Of a DNA stretch of 64,000 nt, positions 9,231 through 18,740 are shown one piece after another (position 1 is the first letter of the stretch; the number at the start of each line of letters is the position of its first letter). The DNA is from a candidate division BRC1 bacterium HGW-BRC1-1 (GTDB taxonomy: Bacteria; Sumerlaeota; Sumerlaeia; Sumerlaeales; Sumerlaeaceae), in assembly GCA_002842095.1 (NCBI GenBank), contig PHCB01000011.1:32481-96480 (forward strand), read 5' to 3'. Position numbers and translations under genes: made by a program. The notes beneath the pieces were generated by a model. That model was not told where the DNA came from, searched no databases, and worked only from the letters and a program-made list of their open reading frames with translations.

Positions 9231-9622
9231 TGCGCCTCACCTGATTCGATAAGTTTTGTATATTCCTCTGAGGAAAGCAGCGCGTCCCACTCCCCCGCCG
9301 CAGACGGAGCAATTTTTACCAGCCAACCTTCAGCGAACGGATCCTGAGCCACAACCATGGGATCGTTCACCGCGACATCGTTCACGGCGATAATCTTACC
9401 CGACAACGGTGCGTACAAATCCGACGCCGCCTTCACCGCTTCGATGACTCCAAAGGTTTCACCGGCCTTCACTTGCTGACCGACCGAGGGCAATTCCAGA
9501 TAAACGATCTCGTGGTTGAGCTGTTCGATCGCGAATTCAGACACGCCGAACACCACGTCGTCTCGGTCTTTGCGCGCCCATTCGTGACTCTTCAGAAACT
9601 TCACATCCACCGGTGCCGCCAT
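9227..9622 (-). CDS. gcvH: glycine cleavage system H protein
   Basis: 131 residues. The lipoyl attachment lysine is K64 in 'VIEAVKAASDLYAPLSG', preceded by the usual 'LPSVGQQV' loop. It carries the methylamine group between the P, T and L proteins. Only one base separates it from the gcvT stop, and it overlaps gcvPA by four bases. No lpd or lipoate ligase gene is in the window, so the L-protein and lipoylation genes must be elsewhere. Confidence 0.97.
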   Translation of the reverse strand: MAAPVDVKFLKSHEWARKDRDDVVFGVSEFAIEQLNHEIVYLELPSVGQQVKAGETFGVIEAVKAASDLYAPLSGKIIAVNDVAVNDPMVVAQDPFAEGWLVKIAPSAAGEWDALLSSEEYTKLIESGEAH

Positions 9623-9623
9623 C

Positions 9624-10733
9624 TCAATCGCTCCTCTTATAGAAAGGTCTTTTCACCACAACCGCGGGATGCCTGCGTCCGCGAATTTCAAATTCCAGAT
9701 GGGTGCCGAGGCGTGCCCAATCACGGGCGACGTATGCCATGGCGATGTTCTTCTGAAGGCAGGGCGACATGGCACCGCTGGTAACAACCCCCACAGGGTC
9801 CTCCACGTCAGGCGCGCATACGGCATAATCCTGTCGGGGGACGGGGCCGCGCTGGGTCATTTCCAAACAAACCAAACGCTGCTCGGCCCCGCCGCTGTCG
9901 CGAAGAGCAAGTAGAGCGTCGCGCCCCACAAAAGCCGGCTTATCAAAATTAATGAACTTCTTTAGGCCGGCCTCGATGGGTGTGGTTTCCTCATTCAGCT
10001 CGTGGCCGTACAAAGGCATGGAAGCTTCGAGACGCAACGTGTCGCGGGCACCCAGCCCCACCGCTCCGCCACCCAACGGGGCGCTGGCTGCGATCAATTT
10101 TTCCCACAGTCGTGAAACCTCGCCCCATGGAAGATAGATCTCATAACCCAATTCTCCCGTATAACCGGTGGATGACACGATGGCCGGTGCCCCGGCAAAC
10201 TTGAGTGTGACGTGATGGTAATAAGAGAGCTTGGTCGCGCAGCCCAATCCAACGGAATGCATCACCTCGTCCGAGGCCGGCCCCTGCACGGCCACCATTC
10301 CCCACTTGGTGGAGTAATCCTCCACCTCCACCTTGGGATTACCGCGAGCGGCTTTCTCCATGATTTCCATGTCTCTGTCATGGTTGCCCGCATTCACAAC
10401 GACCAGGTGCTCATCGGTCCCCACATAGATCGTGATGTCGTCCATCGTCCGGCCTTCCTCGTTGAGGAGGAAAGAATACAAAACCTGGCCGAGACGACCA
10501 TCGTCTAAAAAAGCCGGAGTTAGTTTATTGAGATAATCGAGAGCGCCGGAGCCACGAACCATCACGCGGCCCATGTGACAGAGGTCGAAGATGCCGACCG
10601 AATTTCGGGTTTCCAAATGCTCCTCGGTCATGCCTTTCATCAACAGAGGCATATGCCATCCGTTGAAGTCGGTCATGGTTGCACCGGCGTCCACATGCCA
10701 CGCGTGTAGCGGTGTCTGCTTTAACTCCGTCAT
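9624..10733 (-). CDS. gcvT: aminomethyltransferase, glycine cleavage T protein
   Basis: 369 residues starting [20 protein letters not shown], with '[10 protein letters not shown]', '[12 protein letters not shown]' and '[15 protein letters not shown]', all standard GcvT blocks. It transfers the methylene group from aminomethyl-GcvH to tetrahydrofolate, releasing ammonia. It is the first gene of the glycine cleavage operon. The upstream region shared with glpK is about 120 bases; I looked for a glycine riboswitch there and found none. Confidence 0.96.
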   Translation of the reverse strand: MTELKQTPLHAWHVDAGATMTDFNGWHMPLLMKGMTEEHLETRNSVGIFDLCHMGRVMVRGSGALDYLNKLTPAFLDDGRLGQVLYSFLLNEEGRTMDDITIYVGTDEHLVVVNAGNHDRDMEIMEKAARGNPKVEVEDYSTKWGMVAVQGPASDEVMHSVGLGCATKLSYYHHVTLKFAGAPAIVSSTGYTGELGYEIYLPWGEVSRLWEKLIAASAPLGGGAVGLGARDTLRLEASMPLYGHELNEETTPIEAGLKKFINFDKPAFVGRDALLALRDSGGAEQRLVCLEMTQRGPVPRQDYAVCAPDVEDPVGVVTSGAMSPCLQKNIAMAYVARDWARLGTHLEFEIRGRRHPAVVVKRPFYKRSD

Positions 10734-10856
10734 AGCCGTTTATGCCCTTTCGCCGCGTCGAATTCCGAATGTAAGCCCAAGGCTTGTCAAACGACAAATC
10801 AAAACCGACACTGCGCCTGCTTGACACGCATCAGATGGTTGGTCATGGGTCAAAAT

Positions 10857-12350
10857 ATGTCCAAATACATTCTTGCTCTCGATCAAGGAACCACCAGTTC
10901 GCGCGCGATTCTATTCGACCGGGCTGCACATCCGCTGGCAATGGCTCAGAAAGAAATCACCCAGATATTTCCGCAACCGGGTTGGGTTGAACACGACCCA
11001 CGAGAAATCTGGTCCTCACAGATTGGCGTGGTAGCTGAAGTATTAAGTCACGCTGCGATTTCTCCCAAAGATGTTGCTACCATCGGGATAACAAATCAGC
11101 GCGAAACCGTAATCCTTTGGGATCGCGAATCTGGGGATCCCGTTTCCAACGCCATCGTCTGGCAAGACCGACGCACCGCCGAGGCAATGGAAAAGCTGAA
11201 GCAGGATGGTTTGGAACCGCTGTTGAGAGAAAAAACGGGTCTTGTGGCGGATGCGTATTTCTCCGCCAGCAAAATCCAATGGCTGCTCGACAATGTGCCC
11301 GGTGCCCGCAACCGCGCCTCCGCCGGCAAGCTGGCCTTCGGCACTGTGGATTCATGGCTGCTGTACAAACTCACCGGAGGTCAGACCCACGCCACCGATG
11401 TGTCCAACGCTTCACGCACCCTGCTTTACAACATTCACACCTGTGATTGGGACGAGGAACTGCTAAATCTTTTCAACATACCTCGCGAGATATTGCCAGA
11501 GGGCAGGCCATCAAGCGGGTTGTTCGCCGAGACGAGTTCGGACATTGGCTTCGCAGGAATCCCGGTAGCGGGAATCGCGGGAGACCAACAGTCGGCACTA
11601 TTCGGACAACTTTGCACGAAACCGGGTCTCATGAAAAACACCTATGGAACGGGTTGTTTTCTATTGATGAACACCGGACAACAGCCTGCCGTGTCCACCA
11701 ACGGTCTGCTTTCCACCATCGGATATATGCGCGATGGCGTCGTGGATTATGCTCTCGAAGGCAGCGTGTTCATTGGAGGGGCCGTCGTTCAATGGCTTCG
11801 TGATGGACTCCAACTCATCCGCACGGCATCCGAAGTGGAGGCCCTTGCTGCCACGGTGAAGGATAACGGCGGAGTATATCTTGTCCCGGCGTTCTCAGGA
11901 CTGGGAGCCCCCCACTGGAACCAGTATGCACGCGGCACCATCGTGGGAATAACCCGTGGCACAACCGCCGGACATTTCGCGCGGGCAGCTCTGGAAGCGA
12001 TCGCCTTTCAGGTGGCTGATCTGGCCCAGGCGATGAACGCCGACACTCGAATTAACATGACCGAATTGCGCGTGGATGGCGGTGCGGCGGCTAATAACGT
12101 ACTCATGCAACTCCAGGCTGACATCCTTCAGGTGCCCATCGTGCGGCCACGGAACCTCGAAACGACCGCATTAGGTGCAGCATTTCTGGCAGGACTGGCA
12201 GTCGGCTTCTGGAAAGACCTCGATGAGTTGGCGAATCTCTGGGAGAAGGACCGTTCGTTCGAACCCCAAATGCCCGAAGCGCAGGCCGCTGAACTTCGCG
12301 CAAATTGGTCACGCGCAGTTCAACGATCCTGCGACTGGGAGACAGATTAA
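10857..12350 (+). CDS. glpK: glycerol kinase
   Basis: 497 residues from the ATG that gives [16 protein letters not shown], the conserved GlpK N-terminus. The reading frame is open 12 codons earlier, but those residues match nothing in the family. The sugar-kinase phosphate loop DQGTTS is at residues 9-14. Other GlpK blocks are '[15 protein letters not shown]', '[13 protein letters not shown]' and '[11 protein letters not shown]'. It phosphorylates glycerol to sn-glycerol 3-phosphate. No glpF or glpD is adjacent, so the gene stands alone here. The Shine-Dalgarno is weak. Its stop is ten bases from the stop of the convergent aminotransferase gene. Confidence 0.96.
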   Translation: MSKYILALDQGTTSSRAILFDRAAHPLAMAQKEITQIFPQPGWVEHDPREIWSSQIGVVAEVLSHAAISPKDVATIGITNQRETVILWDRESGDPVSNAIVWQDRRTAEAMEKLKQDGLEPLLREKTGLVADAYFSASKIQWLLDNVPGARNRASAGKLAFGTVDSWLLYKLTGGQTHATDVSNASRTLLYNIHTCDWDEELLNLFNIPREILPEGRPSSGLFAETSSDIGFAGIPVAGIAGDQQSALFGQLCTKPGLMKNTYGTGCFLLMNTGQQPAVSTNGLLSTIGYMRDGVVDYALEGSVFIGGAVVQWLRDGLQLIRTASEVEALAATVKDNGGVYLVPAFSGLGAPHWNQYARGTIVGITRGTTAGHFARAALEAIAFQVADLAQAMNADTRINMTELRVDGGAAANNVLMQLQADILQVPIVRPRNLETTALGAAFLAGLAVGFWKDLDELANLWEKDRSFEPQMPEAQAAELRANWSRAVQRSCDWETD

Positions 12351-12360
12351 CTAAGGCAGA

Positions 12361-13566
12361 TTATCGAACCACTTCCGAAATTGCGTCGCAGATATAATCG
12401 AGATTATTCTCGTTCAAAGCTGCCACGCAGATGCGGCCGCTGTTTACAATGTAAAGGCTCTTCTCGGCCTTCAACTTGCGCACCATCTCAAGATCCAATC
12501 CCGAGAAAGAGAACATGCCGCATTGGCGTTCGATAAAGCTGAAGTCGCGTTCAACACCTTTCTCTTTCAGCCTGGCCACCATCAGTTTCCTCATGGCGAG
12601 AATACGATTGCGCATAGTGGACAGCTCTTCCAGCCACTGGACGCGCAACTGCGCATCGCCAAGAACCAGGGCAACAACCTGTGCGCCATGGGAAGCCGGG
12701 CTGGAATAGTTGGTACGAATCACGCGCTTCAACTGACTTTGCACACGCTTCGTCTCGTCGGCATCCGCGGTGACAATTGTCAATCCACCCACGCGCTCGC
12801 GATAGAGTGAGAAAGATTTCGAAAAAGAGTTTGCGATGATGCACTGCAAGCCGCTCTCGGCAAAGGCACGCACAGCAAAAGCATCGGATTCCGGATCGAC
12901 CGCAAAGCCCTGATAGGCGAAATCGAGAAAAGGGATCAGTTTCCGTTCGCGACAAACCTCGACAACCTTCATCCACTGATCGTGAGAAAGATCAACGCCG
13001 GTCGGGTTGTGGCATGATGCGTGAAGCAGTATAATGGACTGCGATTCCAACCGCTTCAAAGCGCTCATCATTTCATCAAATTCGATCCCGTGAGTTTTGG
13101 GATCGTAATAAGGATACGTCTGAACTTCGAAGCCGGCGGCCTCAAAAATGGCGCGGTGATTTTCCCAACTGGGTGTGCTGATGTAAACTTTAGATTCGGA
13201 AAAAAACCTCTTCAGAAAGTCAGCCCCGATTTTCAACGCGCCGGTGCCTCCCAGTGCCTGTGCAGTGAGCGCACGGCCTGAAGCCATCACCTCGGAATTC
13301 TCCCCGAGCACCAGGCGCTGCACCAATTTATTGTATGCAGGAACCCCATCGATGGGAATGTAAGATTTGGTTTCTTCTTTCTGCTGCCAGCGGCGCTCGG
13401 CCTCGCGAACCACTTCAAGGATGGGAACCTTGCCCGAGCCATCCTGATAAACCCCAACCCCGAGATTCACTTTTGCAGGATTAGTGTCGGCGTTGAAAGC
13501 CTCGGTAAGTCCGAGAATTGGATCAGCAGGAGCGAGCGCGATTTGCGAAAAAACAGAGGAGTTCAT
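12361..13566 (-). CDS. aspartate / aromatic amino acid aminotransferase (class I)
   Basis: 401 residues, the family length for AspC/TyrB. The start 'PADPILGLTEAFNADTNP' and 'VNLGVGVYQDGSGKVP' are typical of this subgroup. The active-site lysine is K250 in 'NSFSKSFSLYRERVGG', and the PLP-contacting 'CHNPTG' is at 185-190. It is PLP-dependent, cytoplasmic, and transfers amino groups between dicarboxylic or aromatic amino acids and 2-oxoglutarate. Substrate preference between AspC and TyrB cannot be read from sequence by eye. It lies about 100 bases downstream of the LuxE-like gene on the same strand. Confidence 0.92.
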   Translation of the reverse strand: MNSSVFSQIALAPADPILGLTEAFNADTNPAKVNLGVGVYQDGSGKVPILEVVREAERRWQQKEETKSYIPIDGVPAYNKLVQRLVLGENSEVMASGRALTAQALGGTGALKIGADFLKRFFSESKVYISTPSWENHRAIFEAAGFEVQTYPYYDPKTHGIEFDEMMSALKRLESQSIILLHASCHNPTGVDLSHDQWMKVVEVCRERKLIPFLDFAYQGFAVDPESDAFAVRAFAESGLQCIIANSFSKSFSLYRERVGGLTIVTADADETKRVQSQLKRVIRTNYSSPASHGAQVVALVLGDAQLRVQWLEELSTMRNRILAMRKLMVARLKEKGVERDFSFIERQCGMFSFSGLDLEMVRKLKAEKSLYIVNSGRICVAALNENNLDYICDAISEVVR

Positions 13567-13673
13567 GTTTCAGGTCACCTTGAGTTAGTATGCTTGGGTG
13601 ATGACGGTGAAACGATGAAGGCAATCCTTCAACCCGAATCTTGAGCAGTTGCGATGGAATTATGGCGGGTGAT

Positions 13674-14765
13674 TCAGGAGCGCCGCCGAAGCATATCCTC
13701 TGCACCGATGGAACATCCCCGCGCGATTCTGCCCAGAACCTTGAACCGGTTCCCCTCACAAACTCCCACATCTTCCGTTTGTAGAAAACAGACGCTGGCA
13801 AGGTTGGCCAGATCCGTGATTCGCAGAAGTCCCTGTTCTCCGTCAGGCAGGGGAGATCCCGTCATCGGATTAACCGCTCTGACTTTGGCCCAGGGCGGAC
13901 CTTCTTTCCACTCTGACGATTGCCCTTCGATAATGCTCACATCGTAAAACTGCGAAGAGAGTTCGGTCATCCCGTATTCGTTTACGATGCAGTGAAGCGG
14001 GATGTTAAACGCCGCGGCCAGTTGGGGATAAAATATTTTACGCGGAATTTCCCTCGAGCGCCCTTTGAATCCACCGGTCTCCATGATGCGGCTGCCAGCC
14101 GGAAGGGCCAATGAGAAATTCTGCTTATCGAGTTCATCCAGCAGGTGAACCAGTCCAAACCCGGTGCCGGCGACAATCACACGAGATTGGGAGCCCGCAA
14201 CGGCCTCGATGGATTGGACCAGAGATTCAAAATCCAGGCGTCCCGCGCTCATAAAAAAACCACTCGTATCGTTCCCGATTTCGCCCCGCAGGGTCTCCAT
14301 CATATGCGACAACGATGAACGAGGAGCCTCATCGGGACTTGGCATAAGCATCAGCAACGCGAATTTTTCGTCGCTCATACTCAGCCCCATATATTTCCCG
14401 AACGCACCACCGAGAGCAGCCTCGTATAGGGAAAAGGACTCGAAATAATGGCGGCCACTTTGGGCCTCCGTCGTTCCACTGGTCTGAAAGTAATGAGGAG
14501 CGACCTCTTCCGGAAGGGAGAGAACGCGACTTCTCTTGAAGGCAGATGTCGGCAGATGGGGAATATCCCGCCAAGATGCAATCTCAGCGCCATTGTGGAT
14601 AGCCAGACAGCAGTTACGATAAACATCGTTGGCGTTGAGCTGAAAATCGAAGACGCGCAACGCAAACGACTCGAAGTCGTTTCCCGACCACGCCTCCGCA
14701 CCGCAGGCGGTTCGTTCGAGGAACTCAGCCTTCAGTTCACTGTATCTTTTAAAACGGTTTGTCAA
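13674..14765 (-). CDS. LuxE-like acyl-protein synthetase / ANL-superfamily ligase
   Basis: 363 residues with 'HYFQTSGTTEAQSGRHYF' (phosphate-binding TSGTTE at 95-100), 'VIVAGTGFGLVHLLDEL', 'IMETGGFKGRSREIPRK' and 'IVNEYGMTELSSQFYD', the adenylation-type motifs of the LuxE / acyl-protein synthetase family. In luminous bacteria LuxE activates fatty acid for LuxC. Here no LuxC reductase or luciferase is present, so the acyl substrate and acceptor are unknown. The gene sits 15 bases after dgt on the same strand and is probably co-transcribed with it. It could equally be described as a phenylacetate-CoA-ligase relative; the family is firm, the reaction is not. Confidence 0.82.
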   Translation of the reverse strand: MTNRFKRYSELKAEFLERTACGAEAWSGNDFESFALRVFDFQLNANDVYRNCCLAIHNGAEIASWRDIPHLPTSAFKRSRVLSLPEEVAPHYFQTSGTTEAQSGRHYFESFSLYEAALGGAFGKYMGLSMSDEKFALLMLMPSPDEAPRSSLSHMMETLRGEIGNDTSGFFMSAGRLDFESLVQSIEAVAGSQSRVIVAGTGFGLVHLLDELDKQNFSLALPAGSRIMETGGFKGRSREIPRKIFYPQLAAAFNIPLHCIVNEYGMTELSSQFYDVSIIEGQSSEWKEGPPWAKVRAVNPMTGSPLPDGEQGLLRITDLANLASVCFLQTEDVGVCEGNRFKVLGRIARGCSIGAEDMLRRRS

Positions 14766-14780
14766 AAAGCTCTCCGAATT

Positions 14781-15944
14781 CTACGCACCATGTCGCGTGG
14801 GTTCGAAAGCCCGTGAATAGTCATCGATCAGATAGCGATCCGTCATGCCGCTGATGTAATCGATAACGACCCGATGAAGACCATCACGTTCGATGCGCGC
14901 CTGATATTTCAGGGGGAGCTGCTCTGGAATCTCGGTGTAGAGAGTGAACATCTTCTCCACTAAACGCTCCGACTTCGTCGACATGCGCACAACAATCGGG
15001 TGGCGGTAAACACGACGCATGAGGAAATCATTCAACACCCGCATCTTCATCTTCATTTCGTCGGAGTAGGAGACGAGATGCACGCCACGCAAACGACGCA
15101 CATCGGCCAAATCCTTCACGTTGTGTTGGACTAAATTCGCCTGAGTGGTTCCCAGAACGTCGCGCACGTGCATATCAATGAGTGAGCCGATCGCGCGATA
15201 TTTTACAAACTTATCCGCCACTCCCCCGCCCAATGCCTCGCGGGCCTTCTCAAATACCTCGTAAACCCAATCGACCTCCTTGAGATCATCTATGTGCAGG
15301 AGGTCCATTTTCAGCGCGTCATCAATATCGTGGTTATTGTACGCGATCTCGTCCGCCAAATCGCAGATCTGACTCTCCATGGTGGGCGCTTCCAATGGGG
15401 AAAATCTCTCGGGCACGCTCGGGGAATCGTACTCAGTATCATGCTTGATGATCCCTTCACGAACCTCGTAGGTCAGGTTGAGGCCGGGGATGTCGTGGTA
15501 TCGCTCCTCGAGGAACTCCACCACGCGAAGCCCCTGCTCGTTGTGTTCGAATCCACCTTCCGCCACAAGAAGCCTCTTCAATGCGGCTTCTCCGCTGTGT
15601 CCAAAAGGCGTGTGACCAAGATCATGCGCCAGGGCGATGGCCTCGGTGAGATCCATGTTCAACCGCAGGCTGCGTGAAAGGCTCCGTGCAATCTGCGCGA
15701 CTTCGAGGGTATGCGTGATGCGCGTACGGAAGTAGTCACCGAAGTGGGGAATATAAACCTGAGTTTTGTACTCCAACTTGCGAAACGCCGCCGAATGGAT
15801 AATCCGGTCACGGTCGCGCTGGTATTCGGTCCGGAGTTCGTCGGCTTCGATTTCATATTCGCGCCCCCGAGTCTGACTACTGCGCATGGCAAACAGCGCG
15901 AGATTTTCATTCTCGAATTGCTCAAGTTCAATACGAGTCAGCAT
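14781..15944 (-). CDS. dgt: deoxyguanosinetriphosphate triphosphohydrolase-like protein
   Basis: 387 residues. The HD-domain metal ligands are visible: H78 in 'THTLEV', H107-D108 in 'ALAHDLGHTPFGHSGE', and a later Asp in 'CDLADEIAYNNHDIDDAL'. The N-terminal 'YQRDRDRIIHSAAFRKLEYKT' is the standard dGTPase substrate-site block. It hydrolyses dNTPs to the nucleoside and triphosphate and helps control the dNTP pool. Length and motifs match the shorter dGTPase-like subgroup rather than the E. coli type. It is first in a probable leftward dgt-LuxE-like-aminotransferase unit. Confidence 0.93.
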   Translation of the reverse strand: MLTRIELEQFENENLALFAMRSSQTRGREYEIEADELRTEYQRDRDRIIHSAAFRKLEYKTQVYIPHFGDYFRTRITHTLEVAQIARSLSRSLRLNMDLTEAIALAHDLGHTPFGHSGEAALKRLLVAEGGFEHNEQGLRVVEFLEERYHDIPGLNLTYEVREGIIKHDTEYDSPSVPERFSPLEAPTMESQICDLADEIAYNNHDIDDALKMDLLHIDDLKEVDWVYEVFEKAREALGGGVADKFVKYRAIGSLIDMHVRDVLGTTQANLVQHNVKDLADVRRLRGVHLVSYSDEMKMKMRVLNDFLMRRVYRHPIVVRMSTKSERLVEKMFTLYTEIPEQLPLKYQARIERDGLHRVVIDYISGMTDRYLIDDYSRAFEPTRHGA

Positions 15945-16085
15945 TTTAAAACCCTCAAGCTTTCTTGGGCGCGGATGAATTCAACGCAGTCATCCCAAGT
16001 TCACCTCGGCATCGACAGGGTCAAACCTTTTGTATTGAAGTAAACCGAAAGGAAGATTTATCCACAGGGGTGAAGATAAACAAGT

Positions 16086-18038
16086 GTGAGCGACGCCATG
16101 GCGCGGGATGAAGAAACTGGTCGGGAGCCAGAACCACGCCCCGATGACGAAGAAACGAAATCCCTGTCTCCCCACGAAGACATCGATGGTGATACGCCGT
16201 CGGATTCGTGGGATGAGATAGATGCGTTCATTGATCCGTTCGACCCGTCATACCGGCCTCCTCAGGGTGAGGAGGACTCGGCCAATGATCAACTCATCAA
16301 GCCTGGAGAAATTACTCGATTTCTCGCCTCATCGCTTGCGGGAGAAGCCCCCATTCATCCCGAGCGAGAGCTCACCCACGAAAATTCCGCCGCCGAAATT
16401 GAACCGACTCCTTCCGACGAAACAACGGGCGATGTTGTGGAGTCAGCACATGGGGAAGGCGACCCACTCTCTGAAGAAGAGCAACCTTTTGATGAAGCGG
16501 CTAACGTGCCGACCTCAGAGGCTATGGAAGAAGGTTTAGCCGCGGCTCTCGGTGTGGAGCCACCTCCCACTCCAAACGTCGACGAAACTCCGGCTGCCAC
16601 CGAATCTTTTTTCCCGATCCCGGATGAAGTGGCTCCCCCCTCGGCCCATGAGGATACAGCGGAGATCGTGCACCGCAGGCGACGCAGACGTCCGCGGACA
16701 GGTGCAAGCGGACCAATATCCACCTTATTGAACCTTTTGCTCTGGTTCGTGCTCATCGTATTTCTGCTTTTGCTCGGCACCGCTGCTCTCTATGGCAAGT
16801 ATGCGCGCGACAGGCTCTACGCCGAGCAGCCTGAGATAGAGCGGACCTTTATTGTGACCGTTAATCAGGGCGACCGCCTGCCTCAAATTATTGATCGATT
16901 GCGCGAGAAGCGGCTACTGCGCAGCTACATGGGCGTGGATGACGCATACCTGTTGAAGTTTCTCGCCCGGGTGAATGAAAACTCGCACCAGATCAAGGCT
17001 GGCATTTACAAATTCAACTCGACCATGGGCCTCAATGACGTTTACGCGAAACTTGTCAAAGGGTCTCAGGACTTCAAGATAACCATTCCCGAGGGGAAGA
17101 CCGTAGCCGAAACAGCAGATATTCTGAAAAGCAAAATCGAAGATTTTGACACAGGACGCTTTGTTGATCTTGCGCGGAATCCCGCATTCATCAAAAGCCT
17201 CAAACTGGATATCCCCTCCCTTGAGGGTTACCTCATGCCGAGCACATACTTTTTCGGCCCGGCAATGCGCGAAGAAGAACTAATGCGCAAGATGGTGGAG
17301 GCCTTCGAGGTTGCGGTTAAGGAAAGCCTTCAAAGTGTGGCCAATGACGACTTCTCCTTCCAGGAACATCTCATCATGGCTTCCCTCATCGAACGCGAAG
17401 CCCGACTCGATGAGGATCGACCCATCATCGCATCCGTGATTTTCAACCGTCTCAAAAAAGAGATGCCGTTGCAAATCGATGCGACCGTTCACTATGCGCT
17501 TAAGGACTGGTCACGGCCGCTTACTTTTGCGGACCTTAAAATCGACTCACCGTACAACACCTACAAGCACAAGGGTCTTCCTCCCGGTCCCATTTGCAGT
17601 CCCCGCATTGCCTCCTTGAGGGCCACCTATGAAACCCAGCCCACCGACTATCTGTTCTATGTCTTAAAGGGCGACGGTAAACACGCCTTCGCAGCGACCG
17701 GGGCAGAACACGAAAAGAATGTTCAGTTTTATCGAAAATCGCTTAAAGAAGCCCGGCGCGAAGAGAAAAAATCAGAGGCATCGGACGAGGAACATAATAG
17801 CGGGGTTCCGGAAAAAACCGAAACATCCGATTCTTCGAATGCTTCAGCGGACGTGAATTCTTCAGGCTCGAAATCCACTAACGACGAGAACTCGTCCGGA
17901 GTTGAATCCCTGGAAATCGAATCACCATCCTCCGACTCGAAGGTGAAACCCAAGGGGGAGGTTGTTGTCGAAAAGGCAAACTCGAGGAAGTCACCTGTGC
18001 CTGAAAAGACCCCCTCGAAACCGAAGAAAAAGGATTAA
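16086..18038 (+). CDS. mltG: endolytic murein transglycosylase MltG with long acidic extensions
   Basis: 650 residues from a GTG; an ATG four codons later is an alternative. Residues 1-195 are acidic and Pro/Ser-rich, followed by an arginine cluster (about 202-207) and a single membrane helix near 216-240. The YceG/MltG domain runs from about 255 to 560. 'MASLIEREARLDEDRPIIAS' contains the expected catalytic glutamate at about residue 436, and 'DSPYNTYKHKGLPPGPICSP' is the usual C-terminal block. After it comes a Ser/Glu/Lys-rich tail of about 90 residues. MltG cleaves nascent glycan strands at the inner membrane and sets their length. Both extensions exceed the typical 340-residue enzyme. 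It starts an operon with psd and pssA. Confidence 0.93.
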   Translation: MSDAMARDEETGREPEPRPDDEETKSLSPHEDIDGDTPSDSWDEIDAFIDPFDPSYRPPQGEEDSANDQLIKPGEITRFLASSLAGEAPIHPERELTHENSAAEIEPTPSDETTGDVVESAHGEGDPLSEEEQPFDEAANVPTSEAMEEGLAAALGVEPPPTPNVDETPAATESFFPIPDEVAPPSAHEDTAEIVHRRRRRRPRTGASGPISTLLNLLLWFVLIVFLLLLGTAALYGKYARDRLYAEQPEIERTFIVTVNQGDRLPQIIDRLREKRLLRSYMGVDDAYLLKFLARVNENSHQIKAGIYKFNSTMGLNDVYAKLVKGSQDFKITIPEGKTVAETADILKSKIEDFDTGRFVDLARNPAFIKSLKLDIPSLEGYLMPSTYFFGPAMREEELMRKMVEAFEVAVKESLQSVANDDFSFQEHLIMASLIEREARLDEDRPIIASVIFNRLKKEMPLQIDATVHYALKDWSRPLTFADLKIDSPYNTYKHKGLPPGPICSPRIASLRATYETQPTDYLFYVLKGDGKHAFAATGAEHEKNVQFYRKSLKEARREEKKSEASDEEHNSGVPEKTETSDSSNASADVNSSGSKSTNDENSSGVESLEIESPSSDSKVKPKGEVVVEKANSRKSPVPEKTPSKPKKKD

Positions 18039-18737
18039 GTGCCCATGAAATACGCTGATTCCAAGTCTCCCGTAGCGCGAGAGGCTCATCCATTTTTCTT
18101 CCCATTGCTGCTGGCTGCTCTCGCCACACTTCTTCTTCAATGGTATGCGTGGGCGTTGCTGCTTCTCATTCTCGCCCTATATGTGCTTTGGTTTTTTCGG
18201 AACCCCCAGCGGACTCCGGCCAGTGCCTCCGCGCTCGCAGTAATCTCTCCCGCAGATGGCAAGATTACTGCCATCGGGCTTGTTCCGGCAGAAGGTTTCG
18301 ATGACGGCCAGGCGCTTCGAATAGCTGTGTTCATGTCGCTTTTTAACGTCCACATGAACTGGTCCCCCATGAGTGGAACGATCACCAGCGATAAGTATTT
18401 CCCCGGAAAATTTCTCAACGCCATGGATGACAAGGCCGGCGATGAAAATGAACGCAAGATTCTACATCTGCGCACAACCCAGGGAAAAAACATCATCATA
18501 AAATTGATAGCCGGTCTGGTGGCGCGGCGGATTGTCTCGCCCGTAAAGTCTGGAGATGATCTCAAGCAAGGCGAAAAAATCGGGCTCATCCGGTTCGGAT
18601 CAAGAGTCGAAGTTCTTCTTCCTTCGGATAGCGAACTGAAGGTTTCTCTGGGCGAGATGGTTCAGGGTGGTCACACACTTCTCGCCATTCTGAAAGACTC
18701 TTCGACCCCCATAATCCTCCCCGAGAATCCCGAATAA
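18039..18737 (+). CDS. psd: phosphatidylserine decarboxylase proenzyme
   Basis: 232 residues from a GTG directly after the mltG stop (AGGA four bases before); an ATG two codons later is possible. There is a hydrophobic N-terminus (about 20-52), then 'ISPADGKIT' and 'SLFNVHMNWSPMSG'. Near residue 187 'IRFGSRVEVLLP' is the Gly-Ser self-cleavage site that yields the pyruvoyl cofactor. This short form is membrane-associated and converts phosphatidylserine to phosphatidylethanolamine. The next gene, pssA, three bases downstream, makes the substrate. Confidence 0.96.
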   Translation: MPMKYADSKSPVAREAHPFFFPLLLAALATLLLQWYAWALLLLILALYVLWFFRNPQRTPASASALAVISPADGKITAIGLVPAEGFDDGQALRIAVFMSLFNVHMNWSPMSGTITSDKYFPGKFLNAMDDKAGDENERKILHLRTTQGKNIIIKLIAGLVARRIVSPVKSGDDLKQGEKIGLIRFGSRVEVLLPSDSELKVSLGEMVQGGHTLLAILKDSSTPIILPENPE

Positions 18738-18740
18738 CCC

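Noticed and set aside
10734..10856. Glycine riboswitch upstream of gcvT
   Set aside because: I found neither the paired aptamer pattern nor a terminator in this short divergent region.
13674..15944. Bioluminescence or fatty-acid reductase operon around the LuxE-like gene
   Set aside because: Neighbours are dgt and an aminotransferase; no LuxC or luciferase genes are present.
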